Counted from the stretch's first letter, positions 8,749 through 16,663 are shown. The stretch: DNA of 42,918 bases from Oscillospiraceae bacterium (GCA_009787995.1 WQSH01000009.1:1-42918), one strand, 5' to 3'. A program made the numbers and translations. Notes: generated by a model not told the origin, from the letters alone.

Positions 8749-8896
8749 TCAGTGCCAGCCAAGAAAACCTAGTAGTAGGCATTGAGAAGCCTGTACGCTC
8801 ATCGCAGAGAGGGAATTCCGGCTACTGTGTCCGGAACTGACCGAACGTAGAGGAGTGTGCAGGCTTCTCAATGCCGGATTGATAGCAGGCACTGAA
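8749..8896 (+). repeat. Dispersed structured repeat, copy 1
   Basis: This 148-bp element fills most of the 322-bp gap between the NifK-like and MFS genes. It is bounded by TCAGTGCC and GGCACTGA. Inside are a 15-bp inverted pair (GGCATTGAGAAGCCT at 8778-8792, its complement at 8861-8875) and an inner TTCCGG/CCGGAA hairpin, so the whole can fold into one long arm. A second copy in opposite orientation lies at 35867-36000, with the same internal order but without the 15-bp right arm; elsewhere the two copies align closely. No ORF is present. It may act as a terminator or a mobile miniature element; neither is shown. Confidence 0.8.
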
Positions 8897-9027
8897 TAGT
8901 CATCCACGTCACACAGTCTGTCTTTCAATATCTGCCTCTGCCGCAGTCCAGTGTATCATAAATCATTACGGACTTACAGAGCTATTTTAAGAGTGCCTCC
9001 GAAAACCCGCTTCCCGCTTGAACGAGC

Positions 9028-10272
9028 CTATTTGTTTGTGCTGGTCACTGGTCTTGCCATAAATCTCTCTACCAGTTCCAGCAGCATATCCGCCCCGCGT
9101 TCGCCCATGATTGGCAAATGGGTTGCTACTTGCGGGTGTTTCGAGAATGGAAAACTGACACAGACGCCCATATTGTCTTTTGGAGCCACGTGCATAGACA
9201 CATCGTCAGCCAGCAACAGATGGTTATTTATACTTTTTAAGAACATCAGCCTTTCCTTTTCAGTTTCAAAGTAAGTTATGCCTTCGGCCTTGTGCGTCAC
9301 ATCTTTTAAACCGTGGCTGCAAATCATGTTGACGTGCGTGATGCCAGCTTCTTTTAGGAATGCGGAAATGCCTCGCAACAAATCGTAGTCACCCACAATA
9401 GTGGCATTGAATTGGCGTATGCCTCCCATCATGCCCGGCATAAGGTTTTGCCTTGACTCTTGGTCTTTTTGTGCCAGGGTTTCTTCCACAATCTCGTTTA
9501 TGTCCACCCCCAAAGCCACGCCGATTTCTTTCAGCCATGATAATGTTCCGCTGTATCCATATGGCGATCCGTAAACAAAAGGAGTTCCAAATCTATCCTT
9601 TAAAATTTCAGCGCATGGGATGGCCTCAGTTCTTAATGCCACATTTAGTGATGCGCCGCTCATTTGCTGTATCTCTTTTACAGGCGTCTCAAGCCCTAAG
9701 CACACGCCGACACGCAAACCAAAGGCACGGTTGAACAAATCTTTAAGCTCCCACACATCAGAGGTTATTCGATAGCTGCCGGCGGATGCCCCTAGGATAT
9801 TGATTGTCTGCTGTTGTTGCGCACCGTCCACAGGAAGTTGGGAAACGATAGTTTTATATGCTTCACACAGGCCTGTTGCATAGTCTCCCCGCAGACCGCC
9901 CTCACCAACCGAAATGACGTGTGCAGACACTTTTTCCTGTATATGTTTGCAAACGCCATGTATATCTGTGCCGATAACGGATGTAACGCCGGATTCCATA
10001 ACGAAAATAACTTTTGGCTTGAAGCTGGCGTCTAACTCGACAATAGCGTTTTCCAAACGGCTAACGTCGCCCATCACCACATCATCTTCGCTGATGTGCG
10101 TAGTAAACAGCCTGTTTTCATTAGATAGTCCCATGGAGCCAAAAAGCCCCATGCTGTAATGGGTAGTCCCTGCCGGACCATATTCCAAAACTATGGCGTC
10201 CTTTACGCTCATAAGTGTCCACATGACTGCCATGCGGTGCGATGGCGCCGGTAAAAAACGATATAAGCTCAT
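9028..10272 (-). CDS. Nitrogenase component 1-like protein, NifK/BchB-type subunit
   Basis: A 414-residue member of the nitrogenase component 1 family (oxidoreductase/nitrogenase PF00148). Family landmarks: EYGPAGTTHYS (the second-cysteine region), EDDVVMGDVSRLENAI (NifK-type), ESGVTSVIGTDIHGV (third-cysteine region) and VGEGGLRGDYATG. All three P-cluster cysteine positions of NifK are replaced, by eye with Ser/His near 11-12, Thr near 36 and Gly near 95, so this subunit cannot hold a nitrogenase P-cluster. The pattern resembles protochlorophyllide reductase BchB, which gives one non-Cys ligand. Its ATG overlaps the NifD-like stop (TAATG), implying a 1:1 complex. It is the last gene of the operon. 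It is not a true nitrogenase subunit; substrate unknown. Confidence 0.85.
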   Translation of the reverse strand: MSLYRFLPAPSHRMAVMWTLMSVKDAIVLEYGPAGTTHYSMGLFGSMGLSNENRLFTTHISEDDVVMGDVSRLENAIVELDASFKPKVIFVMESGVTSVIGTDIHGVCKHIQEKVSAHVISVGEGGLRGDYATGLCEAYKTIVSQLPVDGAQQQQTINILGASAGSYRITSDVWELKDLFNRAFGLRVGVCLGLETPVKEIQQMSGASLNVALRTEAIPCAEILKDRFGTPFVYGSPYGYSGTLSWLKEIGVALGVDINEIVEETLAQKDQESRQNLMPGMMGGIRQFNATIVGDYDLLRGISAFLKEAGITHVNMICSHGLKDVTHKAEGITYFETEKERLMFLKSINNHLLLADDVSMHVAPKDNMGVCVSFPFSKHPQVATHLPIMGERGADMLLELVERFMARPVTSTNK

Positions 10273-11564
10273 TAACTTGCCCTCTCTTTCTCAAGTTCCT
10301 TTGCCTCAGCAGCAGCACGAGTTAGCTCGCTCAATACAACTTGAGTCACCTCGAAGCCGAGCATTGCGGACGCCTGGTCGGTACGCACCAGCGAAATTCC
10401 TTTTTGCCGCAAGCGCAGGGCATATTCATGCCCCAAATACAAATGCGGTTTCATTTCATCATACACATATTGCAGCGGAGCTATATTAGCAGATTTAACT
10501 ACATAGGGATCGCTATTTTCCAGTATGTAGTCTAAATATTCATGTGGCTTTTCAGGCAACTCCACTGTTTGGATTAGCTGAGGAATCATGCCCATGCTCA
10601 CCATAAATGCGTTAAATTCGTAGGTGGGCAGGGGAGTGTTGCCATAGATGTACCGTACATTTTTAAGGCTTGGTTTTGCGTCGCCGACTGTCTCTACGGC
10701 CTGCTTGTGCAAATCTTCAACTTCACTTGGCAGGCTTGCTTCCAAGTAGCCGAACAACTCAGTATAGGCTTTGAAGATATCCGCTGGTGCGGCAAAACGT
10801 TCAAAACGCACATATGGTGTGCCGAAACTCTCCTTCATGCCTTTTGCAAGCTCCAGAGCGGTTGCATCAACTACTATGTTTACCTTTGCGGAAGCAGCAG
10901 TTTCGATTTGCGAAACTGAGCAGCCGCCCGGCAGAGCCATGCCAACCTCACACCCTGCCTTGGACAGCACCCGAAATAGTTCCGTAGAACTAAAACTGCC
11001 AAAACGCTGCCCCAAAACGTTAATGCCATTGCCTTTTGGCATGTCTTTCATCATGTGCAGGCATGCCGTGACCGCATTTGCAATGCCGGGGATATGGTTT
11101 TCAGATTTGAAATGCTCTGTATGCACGGGAGCAACATGGATGCCGTATTGCTTGCTGAAAGTTTCTGCCATTGCATCTATATCATCGCCAATAATTTCGC
11201 CGAGGCAGGTGCTTATCAAAAATACGGCCTTTGGCGTATATTCTGACATCAGCTCTGCGAAGGCTTCTTCAATTTTTTTGTGGCTGCCAAAGGCTACGTC
11301 GTGGTAATTCATCACCACAGAAAAACATGGGCTGTCCATGCCGCCAAACATGTTGTTCATGGTAGTGGATTTTGTATAATAAGTACATTCTTCTGTTCCC
11401 ACAACCATCATGCAAGCATCCTTAATGCTGCGAACAGCCAGCATCGCCCCCATAAGAGGGCAATGAGGCCCAGGAAAAATAGAATATGTCAACTGCCGTA
11501 TATCTTTTGCGCGTTCAACGTCTCGCAGTTTTTTCATTTGCGAGATTAACTCTTTCCCAATCAT
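10272..11564 (-). CDS. Nitrogenase component 1-like protein, NifD/BchN-type subunit
   Basis: A 430-residue catalytic subunit of a nitrogenase-like reductase. It keeps three N-terminal cysteines: C35 in GPHCPLMGA, C60 in GTEECTYY and C120 in STCLGEIIGDDID, with spacings 25 and 60. These match the cluster ligands of NifD and especially BchN as I recall them. The C-terminal segment has no counterpart of the His that binds FeMo-cofactor in NifD (here LVRTDQASAMLGFE), so a FeMo-type cofactor is unlikely. Start chosen at the internal ATG 11564, with GAAGGAA before it; the longer ORF would run into the ATPase gene. It forms a pair with the next gene and receives electrons from the NifH-like protein encoded at the operon start. 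Substrate unknown. Confidence 0.87.
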   Translation of the reverse strand: MIGKELISQMKKLRDVERAKDIRQLTYSIFPGPHCPLMGAMLAVRSIKDACMMVVGTEECTYYTKSTTMNNMFGGMDSPCFSVVMNYHDVAFGSHKKIEEAFAELMSEYTPKAVFLISTCLGEIIGDDIDAMAETFSKQYGIHVAPVHTEHFKSENHIPGIANAVTACLHMMKDMPKGNGINVLGQRFGSFSSTELFRVLSKAGCEVGMALPGGCSVSQIETAASAKVNIVVDATALELAKGMKESFGTPYVRFERFAAPADIFKAYTELFGYLEASLPSEVEDLHKQAVETVGDAKPSLKNVRYIYGNTPLPTYEFNAFMVSMGMIPQLIQTVELPEKPHEYLDYILENSDPYVVKSANIAPLQYVYDEMKPHLYLGHEYALRLRQKGISLVRTDQASAMLGFEVTQVVLSELTRAAAEAKELEKERAS

Positions 11565-11589
11565 AAAAATAATTCCTTCTTTCTTTTTA

Positions 11590-12378
11590 TCACGATATAG
11601 TAGGGGCGAACAGCTCATCGTATACAATTATAGGCCTGCCCCCAACATCAACTACTTTTCCGGTTACTCCCCATACGGCTTTGAGCACATCGGGAGTGAT
11701 TACTTCAGAGGGCGTGCCTTCGGCATATTTTTTGCCTTCTTTCATGGCGATAATACGGTCGCTCACTTCCAATGCATGACCGAGGTCGTGCAAAACCATC
11801 ACAACGCCAATGCCTGTTTCACGGTTTAGCCTTTGCACAAGACGCATAGTCTCATATTGGTGCGCCACATCCAAAAACGTAGTCGGCTCATCGAGAAATA
11901 GTATTTCCGGTTGCTGCGCCAACACCGTTGCAATCCACACCCGCTGCCGTTCGCCTCCGGAGATTTGGAAAATGGACTTATCTCGCATTTCAAAAACTCC
12001 GGTGGCGTTCATAGCCCAGTCAATAACTCGCCTATCTTCTTCGCTTAACCCGGACAGCATTTTTTGGTGTGGCATCCGCCCATAGCTAACCAGCTCGCGC
12101 ACGCGAAAATCCGCCGGGGCGGCATGTACTTGCGGCAAAACGCCAATACACCGTGACAGAGCTTTTGGACGGTACTCTTTCAGCAGTTTGCCGCCCAAGT
12201 ACACCGTGCCTTTTTTGTGTGGGATTAGGCGGGTGATAGCCTTTAGCACCGTGGATTTGCCCGAACCGTTTGGCCCTACTATTGTTGTAATCTCCTTTTT
12301 GTTAATGCGTATATCCATTCCATGCACGACCGTGCGCATGTCATAGGCAATGTCTATTGCCTGTGCCTTAAGTTCCAC
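11590..12378 (-). CDS. FecE/BtuD-like importer ATPase in the nitrogenase-like operon
   Basis: ATPase subunit (262 residues) of a metal-chelate or cobalamin-type ABC importer. Walker A GPNGSGKST, signature ISGGERQR, Walker B ILFLDEP followed by TTFLD, and the switch His in VMVLHDLGHA. GTG start at 12378 follows GAGGTAGG and overlaps the permease stop. It sits between the permease and the NifD-like gene, so importer and reductase share a transcript. Confidence 0.92.
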   Translation of the reverse strand: MELKAQAIDIAYDMRTVVHGMDIRINKKEITTIVGPNGSGKSTVLKAITRLIPHKKGTVYLGGKLLKEYRPKALSRCIGVLPQVHAAPADFRVRELVSYGRMPHQKMLSGLSEEDRRVIDWAMNATGVFEMRDKSIFQISGGERQRVWIATVLAQQPEILFLDEPTTFLDVAHQYETMRLVQRLNRETGIGVVMVLHDLGHALEVSDRIIAMKEGKKYAEGTPSEVITPDVLKAVWGVTGKVVDVGGRPIIVYDELFAPTIS

Positions 12379-13414
12379 TAAACCTACCTCGCTTTCTAAG
12401 CATGTACAAAAATGCAGGACCTCCGATAACAGCCATAACTATACCCACAGGGATTTCCATGCCGGGGACAATGCTTCGGCCTACGGTATCCGCAAACAGC
12501 AAAACTGCCGCTCCGAGAAGCATGCTGGTTGGCAGCATAACACGATAATCCGAACCTACCAGCATGCGGGCTACACGAGGCACGACAAGCCCCACAAAAC
12601 CAATCAATCCCACAACTGACACTGTTGCGGCTGCCAAAAATGCAGATACAGCCGATAGCACAATGCGATTAAGATTCACTCTTACTCCCAAATTTTTGCA
12701 CATTTCGTCGCCCAGCTGCAAGGCGTTTGCGCTTTTAATACAAAACAGCGATGCGCCAAGCCCGATGATGCAGTACACAACTACAGTTTGTACATGAACC
12801 CAAGACCGTCCGGATAAGTTTCCGTTCATGAATGCCAGTACACTTGCCAGATTGTCACTATACATCAGCTGCAACAGGCCTGTGTAGCCCCCAAGCACTG
12901 CATTTATCGCCACGCCCGTGAGAATTAGCCGGATGGGGTCGACCCCGCCCTTCCACGCCATGCTGTATATCAACAAGCATGCCAGACCCGCACCGATAAA
13001 AGCAAAAAGTGGAACAGAAAGCGCAAGCGCAGGAAAGAGCAGCAGTATTGTCGTTGCTGCGGTTGCAGCCCCGGCGGAGACCCCGATAATACCGGGATCT
13101 GCCAAGGGGTTTCTCATTACAGCTTGCAATAATGAGCCCGATGTCGCCAGGGCTGCACCGAGTAGCATCGCCAGCAACACCCTCGGCAGGCGCAAGTTGA
13201 GCACAATAACGCTAACAGTGCCCTCCTCCAGGCCAAACAGAGCCCTCAGAACAAGCGCTAGGGGATAGCGGACGCTTCCTATAGCAATTGCCGTTAGCAT
13301 CAGGAACACCAAGACAGCTACTAACACTGTCCACACGAGGCCTGCGCGCAACAAGCTAATGCCTTCCTTTCTCGCCTTGCGCTCGGCTCGCTTATTTTTT
13401 AACACCTCAATCAC
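12368..13414 (-). CDS. FecCD-family permease in the nitrogenase-like operon
   Basis: Membrane subunit of the second importer. It carries the FecCD signatures NLRLPRVLLAMLLGAALATS and MRNPLADPGIIGVSAGAA, and VGLIGFVGLVVPRVAR in the last third, with about ten hydrophobic helices. A single permease gene indicates a homodimeric channel (BtuC-type), unlike the two-permease importer at 2390-4415. I place the start at GTG 13414, which follows GGGAG by 8 nt and overlaps the lipoprotein stop; the ORF track start (13450) would add 12 residues. Substrate inferred only as a metal chelate, haem or corrinoid class compound. Confidence 0.88.
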   Translation of the reverse strand: MIEVLKNKRAERKARKEGISLLRAGLVWTVLVAVLVFLMLTAIAIGSVRYPLALVLRALFGLEEGTVSVIVLNLRLPRVLLAMLLGAALATSGSLLQAVMRNPLADPGIIGVSAGAATAATTILLLFPALALSVPLFAFIGAGLACLLIYSMAWKGGVDPIRLILTGVAINAVLGGYTGLLQLMYSDNLASVLAFMNGNLSGRSWVHVQTVVVYCIIGLGASLFCIKSANALQLGDEMCKNLGVRVNLNRIVLSAVSAFLAAATVSVVGLIGFVGLVVPRVARMLVGSDYRVMLPTSMLLGAAVLLFADTVGRSIVPGMEIPVGIVMAVIGGPAFLYMLRKRGRFSGT

Positions 13415-14468
13415 TCGCTTGTTCTCCCAATAGGCCATCGACAATCTCAATTAATTCATTAAAAATGTCCACAATGGCAATGCCCGCACTGCTAACAAAC
13501 CGCATGGGCAAATAGATTATTCTGCCATCGTAAATCGCCGGGATGCTGTCCCAATAAGACTGATTGTCGGCAAAGCTGGCTTCCATAAAGGCCTGATGCT
13601 CTTCGGCAGTGGGGGCAGAGCCTACTGCGAAAACCCAATCAGGGTCGTAGTACAGTGCCTGCTCGAAATCTATCATAACCAATGAACCCGGCATTTCTGA
13701 CACATTTGTAAACCCAAGCATCTCAAGCATGCTGCCCAAAAGCGCCATGCTTGTTTGAATATGCGAGTTTCCTTGCAAGACCATCACAGTCATGCCAGCG
13801 GCTCTTTCTTGCACGACGGCAAAATAGTTTTCCAAATCATCAAAGGCCTCTTCCATAGCCTGGCCGGCATCAGCATTTTCCTCATTGCCAAAAGCCTCTA
13901 TGAAGTAGGATGTTTGCATACGTATTGAATCATAAGGCACAACATGGCCTGCCATAACAAAATACACAGGTATCCCTAGCATTTGCAGGGTTGCGCCATG
14001 TGTTTCCGCAAGAGTCATTGGCATAACGACCAAATCCGGATCAAGAGAAACCACCATCTCGATGTCAAAATCATCCGCCATTGCAGATGGAAGCCTCGGG
14101 ACATCTAAGGTGTCGGGATATGTAATCAATCCAGTAGTTGGCACAGCCACGATTCCTACCCCCAGATTGTATAGTGTCATTACCGCACCCACAGACATAA
14201 TAGCGACGCGGTTTGGCACAATATCCAGAATAAGCGGATCCGTGAAGCCCATGGATCGCATATCGGCGGGATATTCAAGGACAAATGGTTCGGGCTCAGG
14301 CTCGGGCTCGGGTTCGAGCGCGGGTTCCGGTGACGGCGCCGGGTCCAGTGCCGGTTGCGCCGTTTGCGGTTGTGTTGCAGGAGTTGAGGCGCCGCAAGCC
14401 ACTAGCATGGAAATAGCGACGATTCCAACCACCATTAACGATACTGTTTTTTCTATTGTTTTTTTCAC
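13407..14468 (-). CDS. FecB/BtuF-like substrate-binding lipoprotein
   Basis: Receptor of the second importer, 353 residues. Signal peptide with lipobox LVAC (Cys about 25), then a low-complexity Ala/Pro and Glu-Pro repeat linker (EPEPEPEPEP) of about 35 residues that would hold the domain away from the membrane. The binding domain shows the class III fold features NRVAIMSVGAVMTLYNLG and DPDLVVMPMTLAETHG. GTG start preceded by AAGGAG at 7 nt. It lies directly behind the NifH-like gene, separated by a hairpin. Confidence 0.87.
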   Translation of the reverse strand: MKKTIEKTVSLMVVGIVAISMLVACGASTPATQPQTAQPALDPAPSPEPALEPEPEPEPEPFVLEYPADMRSMGFTDPLILDIVPNRVAIMSVGAVMTLYNLGVGIVAVPTTGLITYPDTLDVPRLPSAMADDFDIEMVVSLDPDLVVMPMTLAETHGATLQMLGIPVYFVMAGHVVPYDSIRMQTSYFIEAFGNEENADAGQAMEEAFDDLENYFAVVQERAAGMTVMVLQGNSHIQTSMALLGSMLEMLGFTNVSEMPGSLVMIDFEQALYYDPDWVFAVGSAPTAEEHQAFMEASFADNQSYWDSIPAIYDGRIIYLPMRFVSSAGIAIVDIFNELIEIVDGLLGEQASD

Positions 14469-14510
14469 TGCTTTTCTCCTTATAATATAATTTACTGCGC
14501 TTTTGGCTCC

Positions 14511-14537
14511 GATTGGTGAAGAGATCCCCCACCAATC
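14511..14537 (-). other. Intercistronic hairpin behind the NifH-like gene
   Basis: Arms GATTGGTG and CACCAATC (8 bp, loop 11) stand in the 71-nt gap between the NifH-like stop and the lipoprotein start. No T-run follows, so a processing or mRNA-stability role (more reductase than transporter) is more likely than termination. Inference only. Confidence 0.5.
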
Positions 14538-14539
14538 TG

Positions 14540-15325
14540 TCAGACAACAGATCTTTGGATATCGCCTGAAGTTTGGTTAATTATTTTTTCTGCCAAGTCA
14601 AGGTAAATTTGGTGCATGGGCGAGGTTTCAAGTACCTCAAACACTGTTCCGCCTTTTGATTCAGACGCCTGTATATCAGGACAGCGTGGAATGTACTGCA
14701 TAATTTCCGTGCCGATTTCCGGCAGGGCAGCTTTTACGATGTTCTCTTCATCCTCAATATTCTTTGCATTGAGGATAAGTCCGCTGAGCCTGGCATAACT
14801 GCGGCTGCCAAAATTTCGTATCGCCGCTCCAATGTTGCCGGCGGCATACAGGCTCATCATCTCGCCCGAAGATACAATATACACATCCTTTGCGTATCCG
14901 TTTCTGATGGGCATGGCAAAGCCTCCGCAAACAACGTCGCCCAGCACATCATAAATCACTACATCCGGCCTGAGTTCTTCAAAAACATTTAATGTTTCCA
15001 GCTGCTCAAAAGCCGATATTATTCCGCGCCCCGCACAGCCAACGCCGGGGGTAGGTCCGCCGGATTCTACACATAAGATACCCTTGTATCCCGTAAATAC
15101 AATGTCGTCCAGTGTCAGCTCATCGCCTTTTTCCTTTATCTGATCAAGGACGGTGGTGATATTTTCCCCTCCCATCAAGTTCTTTACTGAATCTGCCTTT
15201 GGGTCACAGCCCATTTGCATTACCCGCAAGCCTTTATGCGCCAAAGCCGCTGATAGGTTGCAAGTGGTGGTACTCTTGCCTATTCCTCCTTTGCCATAAA
15301 TTGCTATTTTTCGCATGTTGCGCAA
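14540..15325 (-). CDS. NifH/BchL-like ATP-dependent reductase (nitrogenase-like)
   Basis: A 261-residue iron protein that would pass electrons to the NifD/NifK-like pair with ATP hydrolysis. Seen: P-loop YGKGGIGKST (10-19), switch region MGCDPKADS (38-46), and both [4Fe-4S] ligands, C97 in GVGCAGRG and C133 in DVVCGGFAMP; R100, the ADP-ribosylation site of true NifH, is also present. It is slightly shorter than typical NifH. Start: TTG 15325 lies 6 nt after AAGGGGGG; the ATG at 15316 is 15 nt away and less likely. It is the first gene of an operon with an ABC importer and a NifD/NifK-like pair, under two GTTAG-N6-CTAAC sites. No nifB, nifE, nifN or nifV is seen, which argues against N2 fixation. 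Confidence 0.9.
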   Translation of the reverse strand: MRNMRKIAIYGKGGIGKSTTTCNLSAALAHKGLRVMQMGCDPKADSVKNLMGGENITTVLDQIKEKGDELTLDDIVFTGYKGILCVESGGPTPGVGCAGRGIISAFEQLETLNVFEELRPDVVIYDVLGDVVCGGFAMPIRNGYAKDVYIVSSGEMMSLYAAGNIGAAIRNFGSRSYARLSGLILNAKNIEDEENIVKAALPEIGTEIMQYIPRCPDIQASESKGGTVFEVLETSPMHQIYLDLAEKIINQTSGDIQRSVV

Positions 15326-15428
15326 AAAATCCCCCCCTTAATTCTGGTTGTTACTGTTGGTTTTCTCAGACATATGAGAATGGGTGCTTTACATTTTCAA
15401 GGTATTAATATATACTCCGATTGTGACG

Positions 15429-15467
15429 ATTAGCGATGACTAACCGCCCGGGTTAGGCAAGACTAAC
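15429..15467. promoter_or_regulatory. Two GTTAG-N6-CTAAC operators, divergent control region
   Basis: Sites at 15429-15444 (ATTAGCGATGACTAAC) and 15452-15467 (GTTAGGCAAGACTAAC), centres 23 bp apart, between the NifH-like gene and the divergent AraC gene. For the NifH direction a TATATT-like -10 lies near 15407-15412 and the first operator covers the place of its -35, which fits repression. No convincing promoter was found for the AraC direction. Confidence 0.75.
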
Positions 15468-15556
15468 TTTTAGGAAGCATATCATGGATTTGCCGGGATT
15501 ACATTTAATATCTTGCGGCGAATCTCTGATTTCTTGTGGAAGGATGGTATATCGCT

Positions 15557-16258
15557 ATGTTTATGGACTCTGAAGTGATTGAGAAATTGTACGATGTGAG
15601 AGGGATTTGCAATGCCGTTATAGGGCGGGACGTGGATTCGGCCATTCGGTTGTTTGATGAGCAGCTGTCTTTTTTGGCAATCCGTTCTGCCTGTGACATA
15701 GAACTGATGAGTGTGTTTCTAAATTCTTTGGATAGGGGCATATATAATCACATTCTGCAGGCTTTTGGAAATGCCTTGAGCATTTGCTCCCTGAACAAAT
15801 GCTGCCACGAAAATTTTCAAACCATAGGCAGCTGCAGATGCTATGGCTGTTTTAGCTGCGCCGGAAAAGAGATAATTGAAAACTATTTCAAAATTGTGCC
15901 CTTCCAAAGCTGCAAAGGTAATGCATATATCGAGCAGGCGAAGGAATACATCGGAAATAATCTGTCCGAGCCGCTTACATTAAAAGGCGTTGCAGAGAAG
16001 GTTTTCCTCAGCGATACGTACCTTTCACACCTTTTTAGAGAGCTGGCCGGGACTACATTTTCAAGTTTTGTGTTGCAGCAGCGCATTGACAAAGCAAAAA
16101 AACTGCTAGAAGCTACAGAACTGTCAGTTTCCGAAATTGCGGGACAGTGCGGGTTTTCCCAGTCGAATTACTTTTCAACGGTGTTTAAGAAGAGTACAGC
16201 CCATACCCCAAGGGAGTATAGGCTGGCTTTTCGCAAGCACGCAAGCAATAGGCATTGA
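15557..16258 (+). CDS. AraC-family regulator with an N-terminal cysteine cluster
   Basis: A 233-residue transcription regulator. The C-terminal third is a clear AraC double helix-turn-helix (LKGVAEKVFLSDTYLSHLFR, then VSEIAGQCGFSQSNYFSTVF). The N-terminal part is not the usual sugar-binding cupin; it has cysteines at 77, 82, 83 and the tight group C93-C95-C98-C101 (CRCYGCFSC), which suggests binding of a metal or Fe-S cluster. It diverges from the nitrogenase-like operon and probably controls it. Start uncertain: ATG 15557 is about 12 nt after GGAAGGA; GTG 15536 is possible. Its last codons and stop lie inside a 15-bp copy of the dispersed repeat, so the C-terminus may have been remodelled. 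Confidence 0.82.
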   Translation: MFMDSEVIEKLYDVRGICNAVIGRDVDSAIRLFDEQLSFLAIRSACDIELMSVFLNSLDRGIYNHILQAFGNALSICSLNKCCHENFQTIGSCRCYGCFSCAGKEIIENYFKIVPFQSCKGNAYIEQAKEYIGNNLSEPLTLKGVAEKVFLSDTYLSHLFRELAGTTFSSFVLQQRIDKAKKLLEATELSVSEIAGQCGFSQSNYFSTVFKKSTAHTPREYRLAFRKHASNRH

Positions 16259-16265
16259 GAAGCCT
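16251..16265 (+). repeat. Fragment of the dispersed repeat at the AraC 3' end
   Basis: GGCATTGAGAAGCCT is identical to the 15-bp arm of the repeat at 8778-8792. It contains the AraC stop codon. Confidence 0.6.
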
Positions 16266-16287
16266 ACACCCTATTTTAATTTTATCC

Positions 16288-16316
16288 TTGCTATTGTAGT
16301 GCAGATGTGTTACATT
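16288..16316 (+). promoter_or_regulatory. Promoter of the ABC-F leader
   Basis: TTGCTA (16288-16293), 17-nt spacer, TACATT (16311-16316). The predicted start near 16323 places a leader of about 340 nt before the ABC-F start codon. Confidence 0.6.
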
Positions 16317-16350
16317 GGGAGGCGAGATTGAAATGAAGGGGGTGAGAGGC

Positions 16351-16572
16351 ATGGAACAATTCAGATTACAATTTTTGGAAGAAGCATTGTCGAGTGATAA
16401 TGTTCTTCTAGGATTTACATTCAAAGCAACGGAAACAAGGGGCGGCTGCGCCCATTTGGCGGTTCTTAACCGTCAACTTGCTCATGGTTTTTCCATTTTA
16501 TGGGGTAGGTCTGCCCATTTTTGTAAGAATGATTGCTTTGAATGCCTGTCACAACATGAAATAGCGGCTTAG
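16351..16572 (+). CDS. Leader ORF (73 codons) upstream of ABC-F gene
   Basis: Small ORF with its own SD (AAGGGGG, 8 nt before ATG 16351) beginning soon after the predicted transcript start. I do not recognise the product; it holds several Cys near the end (HFCKNDCFECLS) and no membrane segment. Its stop codon lies 9 nt before the 5' arm of the stem that hides the ABC-F ribosome binding site, so a ribosome on its last codons would open that stem. This placement argues for a regulatory leader peptide rather than a chance ORF. The ORF track starts it at TTG 16315, which has no SD. Confidence 0.55.
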   Translation: MEQFRLQFLEEALSSDNVLLGFTFKATETRGGCAHLAVLNRQLAHGFSILWGRSAHFCKNDCFECLSQHEIAA

Positions 16573-16580
16573 TTTCCGCC

Positions 16581-16652
16581 CCTTTATGTTTGGGAATCCC
16601 CTGCGCAGGCAAAGCGATCTGCACAGGGTTTTATTGCGTCCAAATATAAAGG
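16581..16652 (+). promoter_or_regulatory. SD-sequestering stem in ABC-F leader
   Basis: CCTTTATGTTTGG (16581-16593) pairs with CCAAATATAAAGG (16640-16652): 13 bp with one G-U. The right arm contains most of the SD AAAGGAG (16648-16654) of the ABC-F gene. The stem encloses a terminator-like hairpin. A competing pairing exists: GGGGCGG (16439-16445) is complementary to CCGCCCC (16576-16582), which overlaps the left arm. The layout is that of inducible antibiotic-resistance leaders. Confidence 0.7.
16599..16635 (+). terminator. Attenuator hairpin before ABC-F gene
   Basis: CCCTGCGCAG / CTGCACAGGG (10-bp arms, one mismatch, loop 10) followed by TTTTATT. It lies between leader ORF and ABC-F start, so it would stop most transcripts unless antiterminated. 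Confidence 0.65.
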
Positions 16653-16663
16653 AGTTTTTGATT

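Noticed and set aside
9028-15325. True nitrogen fixation (nif) operon
   Set aside because: K-like subunit lacks all P-cluster cysteines, the D-like subunit lacks the cofactor His, and no nifB/E/N/V is in the window. Called nitrogenase-like only.
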